Positions 56,064 to 64,000 of a DNA stretch of 64,000 nucleotides are shown piece after piece. Origin of the DNA: Mangrovibacter plantisponsor (GTDB lineage Bacteria; Pseudomonadota; Gammaproteobacteria; Enterobacterales; Enterobacteriaceae). The stretch spans positions 186,001-250,000 of the forward strand of contig NZ_QGTS01000006.1 in NCBI RefSeq assembly GCF_003182475.1. The letters run 5' to 3'. The position numbers were made by a program, and so were the translations under genes. The stretch's first letter is position 1, and each line of letters opens with the position of its first letter. The notes beneath the pieces are model-generated. The model saw only the letters and a list, made by a program, of their open reading frames with translations. It made no database searches and was not told the DNA's origin.

Positions 56064-56828
56064 ATGAACGATTTATTTTCTCTACAGGGAAAACGTATTC
56101 TTATTACTGGCTCAGCCCAGGGAATTGGTTTCTTGCTGGCAAATGGTCTGGCGAAATATGGTGCACAAATTATCGTTAATGATATTACCCAGGAACGAGC
56201 AGAAGCCGCAGCCAATAAGCTGACTCAAGCTGGTTACACCGCAAAAGCAGTTGCCTTTAATGTCACCAGCAAAGCAGATATTGATAAAGCCGTCAGCAAA
56301 ATTGAGCAAGATTTTGGCCCCATTGATGTACTGATTAATAATGCCGGGATCCAGCGCCGTCACCCGTTCACCGAGTTTCCGGAACAAGAGTGGAATGATG
56401 TTATCGCCGTCAACCAGACTGCTGTTTTTTTGGTTTCTCAGGCAGTCACCCGCCACATGATGGAACGCAAAGCAGGCAAAGTTATCAACATCTGTTCTAT
56501 GCAAAGTGAATTAGGCCGGGACACCATCACCCCCTACGCAGCATCCAAAGGCGCAGTAAAAATGCTCACTCGCGGAATGTGCGTGGAACTGGCCCGCTAC
56601 AACATTCAGGTCAATGGCATTGCACCTGGCTACTTCAAAACTGAAATGACCAAAGCACTGGTTGATGACCAGGCGTTTACAGACTGGTTATGTAAACGCA
56701 CACCAGCTGCACGTTGGGGCGACCCTGAAGAATTAATTGGTGCCGCAGTTTTCCTGTCATCCAAAGCATCCGACTTCGTGAATGGCCACCTGTTGTTTGT
56801 CGATGGCGGCATGCTGGTTGCTGTCTGA
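56064..56828 (+). CDS. idnO: 5-keto-D-gluconate 5-reductase
   Basis: SDR-family enzyme reducing 5-ketogluconate to D-gluconate. 254 residues as in E. coli. The cofactor motif is TGSAQGIG near residue 16, NNAG near 90, catalytic Ser in CSMQSELG near 144 and YxxxK in YAASKG near 157. AGGA lies 10 bases before the ATG. Starts 22 bases after idnD. Confidence 0.97.
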   Translation: MNDLFSLQGKRILITGSAQGIGFLLANGLAKYGAQIIVNDITQERAEAAANKLTQAGYTAKAVAFNVTSKADIDKAVSKIEQDFGPIDVLINNAGIQRRHPFTEFPEQEWNDVIAVNQTAVFLVSQAVTRHMMERKAGKVINICSMQSELGRDTITPYAASKGAVKMLTRGMCVELARYNIQVNGIAPGYFKTEMTKALVDDQAFTDWLCKRTPAARWGDPEELIGAAVFLSSKASDFVNGHLLFVDGGMLVAV

Positions 56829-56859
56829 TTTAACTTCTTAACCTTTTCCCTATATATAC

Positions 56860-56880
56860 GGGCGGTTTTACCCACCGCCC
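56860..56880 (+). other. Intercistronic hairpin idnO/idnT
   Basis: Perfect 7-bp stem GGGCGGT/ACCGCCC with loop TTTACCC lies between idnO and idnT, followed by GGTTAACC and no T tract. It more likely stabilises or segments the mRNA than terminates it. Confidence 0.55.
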
Positions 56881-56907
56881 GGTTAACCATAAAAGAGATA
56901 AAACATC

Positions 56908-58227
56908 ATGCCACTGATTATTATCGCCATAGGCGTAGCGTTGCTGTTACTGCTTATGATTGGTTTTAAAATCAACGGCTTTATTGCCCTGATACTTGTT
57001 GCGACCGTGGTGGGCTTTGCAGAAGGAATGCCGGCACATGACGTTATTCATTCGATTCAATCCGGGATTGGCGGCACCCTTGGTGGTTTAGCCATGATTT
57101 TAGGGTTTGGCGCCATGTTGGGACGCCTGATTTCTGACACAGGCGCAGCACAACGTATTGCGACAACGCTCATTCACGCATTTGGCCGTGAACGCGTTCA
57201 GTGGGCACTGGTTATCACCGGTTTAGTGGTTGGGCTGGCCATGTTTTTCGAAGTTGGCTTTGTTCTATTGTTGCCACTGGTATTTACCATTGTTGCGGCA
57301 TCGCGTTTGCCGTTGCTGTATGTCGGCGTACCAATGGTCACCGCTTTGTCCGTCACCCATTGTTTCTTACCGCCGCATCCGGGCCCAACAGCCATTGCAG
57401 CTATTTATAATGCAAACCTGGGGACAACACTGCTGTACGGCATAATTATCACCATCCCGACCGTAATCATTGCTGGTCCTATTTTTTCGCGTTTTCTTAC
57501 CAAATATGAAAAAACGCCACCGGAAGGATTGTTCAACCCACATATTTTCACCGAAGAAGAAATGCCGGGTTTTTGGAACAGTATTTTTGCCGCCATTATC
57601 CCTGTAGTACTGATGGCAATTGCCGCTATTTGTGAGATAACCCTGCCCAAAGAACACCCCGTCCGTGTATTCTTCGAGTTTGTCGGTAACCCGGCTGTCG
57701 CGCTATTCATCGCAATTGTGATTGCTGTTTTTACCCTGGGTTTGCGCAATGGCCGGTCTCTGGAACAGGTGATGAACATCACTGGCGATTCCATTGGTGC
57801 TATCGCAATGATTGTATTCATCATTGCTGGCGGTGGCGCATTTAAGCAGGTACTGGTAGATAGTGGTGTGGGGAAATATATCGCCGACCTGATGAGTGGC
57901 ACCACGCTCTCGCCGTTATTGATGTGCTGGACGGTTGCTGCAGTGCTACGTATTGCCCTGGGGTCAGCAACCGTTGCCGCCATTACCACTGCAGGGGTTG
58001 TGTTACCTATTATTGGTGTCACCCACGCAGACCCGGCACTCATGGTACTGGCAACCGGGTCTGGCAGTGTTATTGCCTCCCATGTTAATGACCCGGGCTT
58101 CTGGTTGTTCAAAGGTTATTTTAACCTGAGTGTCACGGAAACATTGAAAACCTGGACCGTCATGGAAACCCTGATTTCGCTAATGGGCCTGGCCGGTGTC
58201 CTTGCCATTAACGCAATTATTCACTAA
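56908..58227 (+). CDS. idnT: L-idonate/5-ketogluconate/gluconate transporter IdnT
   Basis: GntP-family proton symporter of the inner membrane, 439 residues as in E. coli, with about a dozen hydrophobic segments. GGTLGGLAMILGFGAMLGRLISDTGAA (from residue 54, in parts), SVTHCFLPPHPGPTA near 149 and SHVNDPGFWLFKGYFNLS near 390 are conserved family blocks. Third gene of idnDOTR. Confidence 0.97.
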   Translation: MPLIIIAIGVALLLLLMIGFKINGFIALILVATVVGFAEGMPAHDVIHSIQSGIGGTLGGLAMILGFGAMLGRLISDTGAAQRIATTLIHAFGRERVQWALVITGLVVGLAMFFEVGFVLLLPLVFTIVAASRLPLLYVGVPMVTALSVTHCFLPPHPGPTAIAAIYNANLGTTLLYGIIITIPTVIIAGPIFSRFLTKYEKTPPEGLFNPHIFTEEEMPGFWNSIFAAIIPVVLMAIAAICEITLPKEHPVRVFFEFVGNPAVALFIAIVIAVFTLGLRNGRSLEQVMNITGDSIGAIAMIVFIIAGGGAFKQVLVDSGVGKYIADLMSGTTLSPLLMCWTVAAVLRIALGSATVAAITTAGVVLPIIGVTHADPALMVLATGSGSVIASHVNDPGFWLFKGYFNLSVTETLKTWTVMETLISLMGLAGVLAINAIIH

Positions 58228-58333
58228 TACAGACAACGGGTGGCAGGTCGCGTATTCTGGGCAAAATCTTATCAGGCAGCCTGATTTTGCCACCCGGCTC
58301 ATTCCACTGGCAGGCGAATGTTATTCAAACATC

Positions 58334-59332
58334 ATGAGAAACCATCGCATTTCATTGCAGGATATTGCTACGCTGGCAGGTGTCACCAAAATGACCATCA
58401 GCCGTTATCTGCGTACACCGCATAAGGTCTCACGGGAGACCGGAGAAAAGATTGCCAGCATTATTGAAGAGATAAATTACGTACCAAACCGCGCACCAGA
58501 AATGCTGCTTAATGCCAAGAGTTATACCGTCGGCATCCTGATTCCTTCCTTTCAAAATCAACTGTTTTCCGACATCCTGGCAGGGATTGAATCTGTCACC
58601 TCGGGCCATAATTACCAAACCCTGATAGCGAATTACAATTACTGCCAGCACTCAGAAGAAGAGCAAGTTATCAACCTGCTCTCTTACAATATTGACGGCA
58701 TTATTCTCAGCGAAAAGCACCATACCCTGCGTACCAGCAAGTTCCTGCGTGCAGCACAAATCCCGGTAGTGGAGGTGATGGATACCCAGGGTAACAGGCT
58801 GGACATGGAAGTGGGGTTCAATAACAAACTGGCCGCTTACGATATGGTCAATACCATGCTGGAAAAACGCCAGCGGAAAAAAATCGTCTACCTTGGCTCC
58901 AAAGACGATGTGAGAGATGAACAGCGTTTTCAGGGCTACAGTGAAGCCATGGCAGAAGCCGGGTTACCTTGCCTGCGAGTTAACCCTCATTCTATCTCAT
59001 CTATTCACCTCGGTTCCCGGATGCTGCAAGATGCCCTGGCACAATACCCTGATTTAGATGGCGTATTTTGTACCAACGACGACATTGCTATGGGCGCCTT
59101 ACTGTGGTGCCACATGCAAAATATCCGGGTGCCACAAACCCTGTCAATTGCCGGCTTTCACGGGCTGGAAATGGGTAAACGCATGATACCAAGCCTTGCC
59201 AGTGTGATTACTCCAAGGTTTGAAATTGGTCGTACCGCGGCACAAATGCTATTAAAGAAAATAGAGGATGACGAAATCGTGGGCGACAGTGTTGATTTGG
59301 GCTACCAAATTTATATGGGTGATACCTTGTAA
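58334..59332 (+). CDS. idnR: LacI-family regulator IdnR
   Basis: Activator/repressor of the L-idonate genes in E. coli. 332 residues as in E. coli, starting MRNHRISLQDIATLAG; the frame is open far upstream but lacks homology there. The LacI helix-turn-helix is at 7-27 (LQDIATLAGVTKMTISRYLR), followed by a periplasmic-binding-protein-like effector domain. The ribosome site is weak, so expression may be coupled to idnT, 106 bases upstream. A strong terminator overlaps the stop. Confidence 0.96.
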   Translation: MRNHRISLQDIATLAGVTKMTISRYLRTPHKVSRETGEKIASIIEEINYVPNRAPEMLLNAKSYTVGILIPSFQNQLFSDILAGIESVTSGHNYQTLIANYNYCQHSEEEQVINLLSYNIDGIILSEKHHTLRTSKFLRAAQIPVVEVMDTQGNRLDMEVGFNNKLAAYDMVNTMLEKRQRKKIVYLGSKDDVRDEQRFQGYSEAMAEAGLPCLRVNPHSISSIHLGSRMLQDALAQYPDLDGVFCTNDDIAMGALLWCHMQNIRVPQTLSIAGFHGLEMGKRMIPSLASVITPRFEIGRTAAQMLLKKIEDDEIVGDSVDLGYQIYMGDTL

Positions 59333-59357
59333 AATGGCGCCATCGCGGCGCCATTTT
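59331..59357. terminator. Bidirectional terminator idnR / ABC operon
   Basis: Perfect 11-bp stem AAAATGGCGCC/GGCGCCATTTT with loop ATCGC. It begins at the idnR stop codon and serves the convergent ABC operon as well. Confidence 0.9.
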
Positions 59358-59369
59358 AGGATAAAACCG

Positions 59370-60884
59370 TTACTCTTTAACTGTATTTTCCAGGAAGAAA
59401 CGGCCTAACGGGTTCTGGTAGAAACCCTTAATATTCTTACGGCTGACATTACGGTACGGGCTGTAATACAGATCGATCCAGTTCACGTCGGCTTTCGCCA
59501 TTTTTTGCAGATCAATGTACATCTGCTCACGTTTTTTCGGGTCCATTTCCAGGCGAGCCGCAGCAACCAGCGCTTTCACTTTCTCATTGTGGTAGCGGGT
59601 CATGTAGTTCATGTTAGCGTCATGGCCTAACACAAATGTGGTTTTTTGGTCCGGGTCGAGAATATCGTTAGTCCAGTACATCACCGAAATATCGTAATCA
59701 CCGGCCACCAGCATATCCCAGCTTTGGCTTGGATCCACTTTCTGTAAGTTAACTTTCACCCCAGCCTTCGCCAGTTGCTGTTGCAGCAGAATAGCAATTT
59801 GTTCATCCACTTCATCGCCCGCATTCACCACATAATTCAGCGACAAATCCGAAGCGCCGGCCGCTTTCAGCATCGCTTTGGCTTTTTCCGGATCATAAGG
59901 GCGGCGCAGGTTATCGCTGTAGTGGTACAGCGCACCGGCAGGAATATAGGAGTTTGCCACCTGCCCGTAACCAAAGGTCACCGTTTTAACAATCGCGTCT
60001 TTATCAATGGCAAAATCCAGTGCCTGGCGCACCGCCACTTTGCCAAGCGCACCATGTGAATGGTTGATCAACAAGTGGTCTTCACGGGTGGAAGGGTCCA
60101 GTTCAACAGTCAGATTATTATCTTTTTGCAAGGAAGCAATGCGCGAGAACGGTACGGTGAGCGCTGCATCCAGCTCGCCAGCCTGCACTTTCAGCATACG
60201 AGTATTATCATCCGGAATAGTCAGCCACTCGACCCCATCCAGGCTGACATCTTTCGCCTGCCAGAACAGTGGGTTTTTCTCCAGAACCACTTTCTCGCCA
60301 CGCACCCACTCTTTCACACGAAACGCACCAGAGCCGACAGGTTTTTCAGCAAACTCATCTTCCCCTTCCGCTTTCAGTGCTTTTTCTGAAATAACAGAGG
60401 CATTCGGCAATGCCAGTTGAGACAAGAACGGTGCCGCAGGCGCTTTCAGGGTGATCACCAGCGTGCGGTCATCCGGGGTTTCCACTTTGGCGATATTACT
60501 GTAGGAATCGCGCCACAGTGACCCTTCGTTATCACGAATACGTAACAGGCTGAAAGCCGCATCGTGAGAGGTCAGTGGTGAACCATCAGAAAATTTGGTA
60601 TCACGGATTTTGAACGTATACACCTTACCATCGGGTGAAATCGTCCAGCTTTCCGCCACTCCGGGTTCCAGTTTGGTGCCAGTTTTATCTACCCGGATAA
60701 GTGGGTCGAACACATTGGAAAACACCCAGTTATCCGCGTTCTGCGCCGATTTAATCGGGTCGAACGTTGTACTGTCTTCACGGCGGCCAATGGTTAAGAT
60801 ACCGGCAGCCTGCGCCAGTTCACTCACGGCGCTCAACGCCAACAATAACCCTGCTGCTGCCAATTTAACGTGCTTGCGCTTCAT
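59370..60884 (-). CDS. Peptide-type ABC transporter substrate-binding protein
   Basis: Family 5 extracellular solute-binding protein (peptide/opine/nickel type), 504 residues. A signal peptide (about 1-26, ending LAQA) precedes GILTIGRREDSTTFDPI. YDPEKAKAMLKAAG near 320 and WSPYR-like SPYRNVSRKNIKGFYQNPLG at the end are family features. There is no lipobox, so it is a soluble periplasmic protein. It is the last gene of the operon, overlapping the upstream ATPase gene by 20 bases. Ligand not predictable; peptide is a family-level guess. Confidence 0.88.
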   Translation of the reverse strand: MKRKHVKLAAAGLLLALSAVSELAQAAGILTIGRREDSTTFDPIKSAQNADNWVFSNVFDPLIRVDKTGTKLEPGVAESWTISPDGKVYTFKIRDTKFSDGSPLTSHDAAFSLLRIRDNEGSLWRDSYSNIAKVETPDDRTLVITLKAPAAPFLSQLALPNASVISEKALKAEGEDEFAEKPVGSGAFRVKEWVRGEKVVLEKNPLFWQAKDVSLDGVEWLTIPDDNTRMLKVQAGELDAALTVPFSRIASLQKDNNLTVELDPSTREDHLLINHSHGALGKVAVRQALDFAIDKDAIVKTVTFGYGQVANSYIPAGALYHYSDNLRRPYDPEKAKAMLKAAGASDLSLNYVVNAGDEVDEQIAILLQQQLAKAGVKVNLQKVDPSQSWDMLVAGDYDISVMYWTNDILDPDQKTTFVLGHDANMNYMTRYHNEKVKALVAAARLEMDPKKREQMYIDLQKMAKADVNWIDLYYSPYRNVSRKNIKGFYQNPLGRFFLENTVKE

Positions 60885-61902
60885 TCAACACTCCCCCAGT
60901 CAACGGAAATACAGTCTCTTCGCCTGCGTGGGCTAACACGCAGGTCCAGCTATGGTCGGCAACATGCCGGGTCTGTGGTGGTGCGCCAGTGCAACATTGT
61001 GCCTGGGCATATGGACAACGCGGATGAAACGCACACCCGGCCGGAATAGCTATCGGGCTGGGAGGCTCGCCACCCAGAGGCTGGGCAGGGAGCGGTTTAT
61101 CCGGGTCGATTTCGGGAATCGCGGCTACCAGAGCAGCGGTATACGGGTGGCGCGGGTGGGAGAACACCGTCTCAGACGGCCCCTGTTCAACAATGCGCCC
61201 CAAATACATCACCGCCACGCGGTCACATAAGTGGCGCACAATGGCCAGGTCATGGGCGATAAACAGAATCGCCAGCCCCATTTTCTCGCGTAAGCTCATC
61301 AGCAAATTAATGATTTGCCCCTGAATAGAAACATCCAGCGCCGCCACACATTCATCTGCCACAATTAAGCGTGGTTCAATCGCCAGCGCCCGGGCAATAC
61401 CTGCCCGCTGGCATTGCCCGCCACTGAGTTGGCCGGGTTTGGATGCCGCCTGCACGGGGCTTAAGCCCACCAGCGTCAGCAATTCATCCACCCGCCCGGC
61501 AATATTCTCCGTGGGGACTTTGCGATGCACCCGCAGCACTTCGGCAATGCTTTCGCCAATAGTCTGGCGCGGGTTCAGGGATGAGAACGGGTCCTGAAAA
61601 ATCATGGCAGTTTGCTGGCGCAGGCGAGCTACGTCGCTGCGCAACCCATGGGTAATACGCATACCATCAAACCGAACTTCACCGCTTGCCGGGCGTTCCA
61701 GTTGCAGCAGAGCACGGCCAAGGGTACTTTTGCCACTACCCGACTCACCCACCAACCCCAGCGTTTCTCCTGGTGAAATTGCCAGGCTTACCTGATTAAC
61801 CGCGTGAACAACGCGCCGTGCGCGGCCCCAGCCGCCTCCGGCCGGAAACGTTACGCTCAGGTTTTCCGCTTCCAAAAGCGGCCAGCTTTCCTGTTTCGCC
61901 AT
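60865..61902 (-). CDS. Oligopeptide-type ABC transporter ATPase (DppF/OppF-like)
   Basis: Cytoplasmic ATP-binding subunit, 345 residues. Walker A GESGSGKST near residue 54, Q-loop FQDPFSSLNPRQTIGE near 102, signature LSGGQCQRAGIARAL near 159 and Walker B LIVADECVAALDVS near 180 (the usual E-P-x pattern reads ECVAALD). An oligopeptide/dipeptide C-terminal motif with cysteines follows (CAFHPRCPYAQAQCC). Its ATG overlaps the previous ATPase stop by one base (TAATG). Confidence 0.92.
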   Translation of the reverse strand: MAKQESWPLLEAENLSVTFPAGGGWGRARRVVHAVNQVSLAISPGETLGLVGESGSGKSTLGRALLQLERPASGEVRFDGMRITHGLRSDVARLRQQTAMIFQDPFSSLNPRQTIGESIAEVLRVHRKVPTENIAGRVDELLTLVGLSPVQAASKPGQLSGGQCQRAGIARALAIEPRLIVADECVAALDVSIQGQIINLLMSLREKMGLAILFIAHDLAIVRHLCDRVAVMYLGRIVEQGPSETVFSHPRHPYTAALVAAIPEIDPDKPLPAQPLGGEPPSPIAIPAGCAFHPRCPYAQAQCCTGAPPQTRHVADHSWTCVLAHAGEETVFPLTGGVLNEAQAR

Positions 61903-62885
61903 TATCCCTCCCGCTGTGTTAATGGTTGAAAGGGGTGAAAACAGGCCGCGGCATGAGACAGGCTGTTCTGTGTATAGTGCAGTGCGGGTTGTTGCTGGCG
62001 ACAGGCTTCACTGGCTGCATGGCAACGCGGGTGAAACCGGCACCCTTCAGGAAAATGGTTTGCCACTGGTGGCTGGCCGGGAATGGTTTTCAAATGCCCG
62101 GCACTGCCTTCACTTTGTGGCTGGCAATCAATCAGCCCCTGAGTGTATGGGTGAGCCGCGTGGTGGAGCACTTCGCGTTTTCCACCTGATTCACACAGCC
62201 GCCCGCCATACATTACCGCGATACGGTCACAGGTTTGCGCCACCACCCCAAGGTCGTGGGTAATCATTATCACCGCCACACCCAGCTCACTGCGCAAGTC
62301 ACTCAGCAAACGCAGGATCTGCATCTGCACAGTGACATCCAGCGCAGTCGTCGGCTCATCGGCAATTAACAGACGTGGTTCTGCCGCCAGTGCAACAGCT
62401 ATCATTGCCCGTTGCCGCATCCCCCCAGAGAATTCATGTGGGTAATTTTTTGCCCGGCTTTGTGGGTCAGGGATCCCCACCTGGCGCAAGAAATCCAGAG
62501 CATCGGCCCGCGCCTGCCTGCGGCTGGCGCCAAAGTGCAGGCGGCGGCTTTCGGCAATTTGCTCACCTACCGTCATCACCGGGTTAAGGTGGCTGGACGG
62601 GTTTTGGAAAATCATACCAATTTCCCGCCCGCGAACACCGGCCATCTGCGCCTCACTCAGGGGAACAAGATCACGCCCGGCAAGATTGATACTTCCCCCA
62701 CTAATGCGCAGCCCCTGCCCTGGTAATAAGCGCATCAGCGCACGGCAGGTCACCGTTTTACCCGACCCACTTTCCCCAACCAGGCCTAACATTTCCCCTT
62801 CGGCCAGGCGAAAACTGATGCCATCCACCAGCGTCACCTGGTTTACGGTTGTCACGGTCAGTTGTGAGACATCCAGTAATGTCAT
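61902..62885 (-). CDS. Oligopeptide-type ABC transporter ATPase (DppD/OppD-like)
   Basis: Second ATP-binding subunit, 327 residues. Walker A GESGSGKTV near residue 37, FQNPSSHLNPVMTVGEQ near 91, signature FSGGMRQRAMIAVAL near 149, Walker B LLIADEPTTALDVT near 170, and the C-terminal CRFHPRCHAASEAC motif. ATGA overlap with the upstream permease gene shows tight coupling. Confidence 0.93.
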   Translation of the reverse strand: MTLLDVSQLTVTTVNQVTLVDGISFRLAEGEMLGLVGESGSGKTVTCRALMRLLPGQGLRISGGSINLAGRDLVPLSEAQMAGVRGREIGMIFQNPSSHLNPVMTVGEQIAESRRLHFGASRRQARADALDFLRQVGIPDPQSRAKNYPHEFSGGMRQRAMIAVALAAEPRLLIADEPTTALDVTVQMQILRLLSDLRSELGVAVIMITHDLGVVAQTCDRIAVMYGGRLCESGGKREVLHHAAHPYTQGLIDCQPQSEGSAGHLKTIPGQPPVANHFPEGCRFHPRCHAASEACRQQQPALHYTQNSLSHAAACFHPFQPLTQREG

Positions 62886-63733
62886 ACGCGTTCTCCTAAC
62901 CGGTCACCCAGCCCATCAGCCAGCAGGCTGAACCCCATTGCCAGCAGTACAATTGCCAGCCCGGGGAATGTGGTTATCCACCAGGCGGTGGTAATAAAGC
63001 TCTGCCCTTCTGCCACCATCACGCCCCATTCAGCAGTTGGTGGCTGAACACCTAAGCCGAGGTAGCTCACCGCCGCACCATTCAGCAGAACCAGGACACA
63101 GTCAGACATGGAGAACACCAGTGCGCCCGTCAGCGCGTTGGGCAATAAGTGGCGAAACAGAATACGGGTGTGGCTGTACCCCAGGCTGCGCGCGGCGAGA
63201 ATAAAATCACGCTGTTTCAGGGTTAACACCTGCGCCCTCACCAGGCGGGCATAAGACACCCAGCCCACCATTGCCATCGCGATATAAAAACTGCCAAGCC
63301 CTGGCCCCAGAATGGCGATGATTGCCAGCATCAGAACCAGGAAAGGAAAAGCCAGGACAATATCTATAACACGCATAACGACTGCATCCACAACGCCGCC
63401 CAGGTAACCAGAAAGCGCTCCCAGCACTGTTCCCAGCGAGAACGGGAAAATCACCCCCAGCAGGCAGATTTGCAGATCCACGCGCGCGCCCCACACTACG
63501 CGGGAAAAAATATCGCGCCCGAAGTTATCGGTACCAAACAAATGAGCGCCACCAGGAGGGAGCAGGCTCACCGACGGGTCCTGATTGATGGGGTCGAAAG
63601 GTGCCAGCCATGGCGCAAGAATTGCGGCCAGCAACCACAAGCCGATAATGCAGCCACCAGCCACCAGCGCGTGCTGGCGCGGAATAAAACGCCGCCGCCA
63701 CTGCGCCACACTTGCAGGCAAAGTCAGGTTCAT
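62882..63733 (-). CDS. ABC transporter permease (DppC/OppC-like)
   Basis: Inner-membrane permease of 283 residues with about six membrane segments, in the second permease class (N-terminal extension followed by FGTDNFGRDIFSRVVWGARVDL near 67). The EAA motif is in FILAARSLGYSHTRILFRHLLPNAL near 181. Overlaps both neighbours by ATGA-type junctions. Confidence 0.93.
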   Translation of the reverse strand: MNLTLPASVAQWRRRFIPRQHALVAGGCIIGLWLLAAILAPWLAPFDPINQDPSVSLLPPGGAHLFGTDNFGRDIFSRVVWGARVDLQICLLGVIFPFSLGTVLGALSGYLGGVVDAVVMRVIDIVLAFPFLVLMLAIIAILGPGLGSFYIAMAMVGWVSYARLVRAQVLTLKQRDFILAARSLGYSHTRILFRHLLPNALTGALVFSMSDCVLVLLNGAAVSYLGLGVQPPTAEWGVMVAEGQSFITTAWWITTFPGLAIVLLAMGFSLLADGLGDRLGERV

Positions 63734-64000
63734 AGTTTCACCCTCGGATCCAGTGCGACTGTGAGCACATCGGCCAACAAATTGACGGTGACAGTTGCCA
63801 GTGCAAAAACAATCACCACGCCCTGAACCACCATGTAGTCCCGGCTGAAAATTGCTTTGATAAGTAACTGCCCCATTCCGGGTATGGCGAACACACTTTC
63901 TATCACTACCGTGCTGCCAATCAGCCAGCCAATGTTAACGGCCAGCAGGTTGATGGTTGGCACCAGTGAGTTCGGTAACACATGCCGCCAGAAGATGCGC
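63730..64000 (-). CDS. ABC transporter permease (DppB/OppB-like), 5' end outside the window
   Basis: Only the C-terminal about 90 residues are in the window; the frame stays open to the right edge. Visible are RIFWRHMLPNSLVPTINLLAVN, read through the window edge in parts, VVIESVFAIPGMGQLLIKAI and RDYMVVQGVVIVFALATVTVNLLADVL, typical of the C terminus of the first permease class. It is the most upstream ABC gene visible. Confidence 0.9.
   Translation of the reverse strand, partial: RIFWRHVLPNSLVPTINLLAVNIGWLIGSTVVIESVFAIPGMGQLLIKAIFSRDYMVVQGVVIVFALATVTVNLLADVLTVALDPRVKL

Overview
The window is a chromosomal segment of a member of the Enterobacteriaceae that is close to, but not, E. coli or Salmonella. 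Nearly every protein from mog to opgB reads as a full-length orthologue of an E. coli gene in the same relative order, written here in the inverse orientation. Base composition is near 50% GC. Strong Shine-Dalgarno sites, enterobacterial-type operators (TrpR, DeoR, CRP, Fur, GntR/IdnR) and a thr attenuator all fit. I do not name a genus.

Layout. 0.1-11.1 kb: mog, talB, yaaJ, yaaA, a lineage-specific AbgT-family transporter with a structured leader, then the thr operon with its leader peptide and attenuator. 11.3-25.1 kb: yjtD, arcA, creA (without creBCD), rob, gpmB, yjjX, trpR, slt, ettA, nadR, radA, serB, ytjB. 25.2-33.1 kb: the deoCABD nucleoside catabolic operon, a CNT-family nucleoside transporter upstream of it with a CRP/CytR-type promoter, yjjV and yjjU. 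33.2-38.9 kb: ytjA, osmY, prfC, yjjG, rimI/holD, rsmC. 39.0-39.3 kb: three tandem tRNA-Leu(CAG) genes.

39.4-52.7 kb is the most lineage-variable stretch: yjjZ with a Fur box, a diguanylate cyclase, fhuF, a YjjQ-type LuxR regulator, yjjP-yjjB, ohr, the replication restart pair dnaT-dnaC, yjjA, a possible small membrane protein, opgB and a PAS/GAF/GGDEF protein. Here a 142-bp structured repeat occurs twice (42.0 and 44.9 kb), with a third partial copy after opgB. 52.9-59.3 kb: an orphan D-serine dehydratase gene and a complete L-idonate (GntII) cluster, idnK divergent from idnDOTR. 59.4-64.0 kb: a peptide-type ABC importer operon running off the right edge.

Functional themes are threonine biosynthesis, NAD and tryptophan regulation, nucleoside salvage and catabolism under DeoR/CytR/CRP logic, replication restart, osmotic and envelope functions, c-di-GMP signalling and sugar-acid catabolism. 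The likeliest undescribed items are non-coding: the 142-bp repeat family with its perfect 15-bp hairpin, a 12-copy CAGAGA microsatellite upstream of mog, the structured leader of the AbgT-family gene, and a 13-bp perfect inverted repeat abutting a small membrane-protein ORF. All comparisons with E. coli rest on remembered protein sequences and gene order, not on a search.
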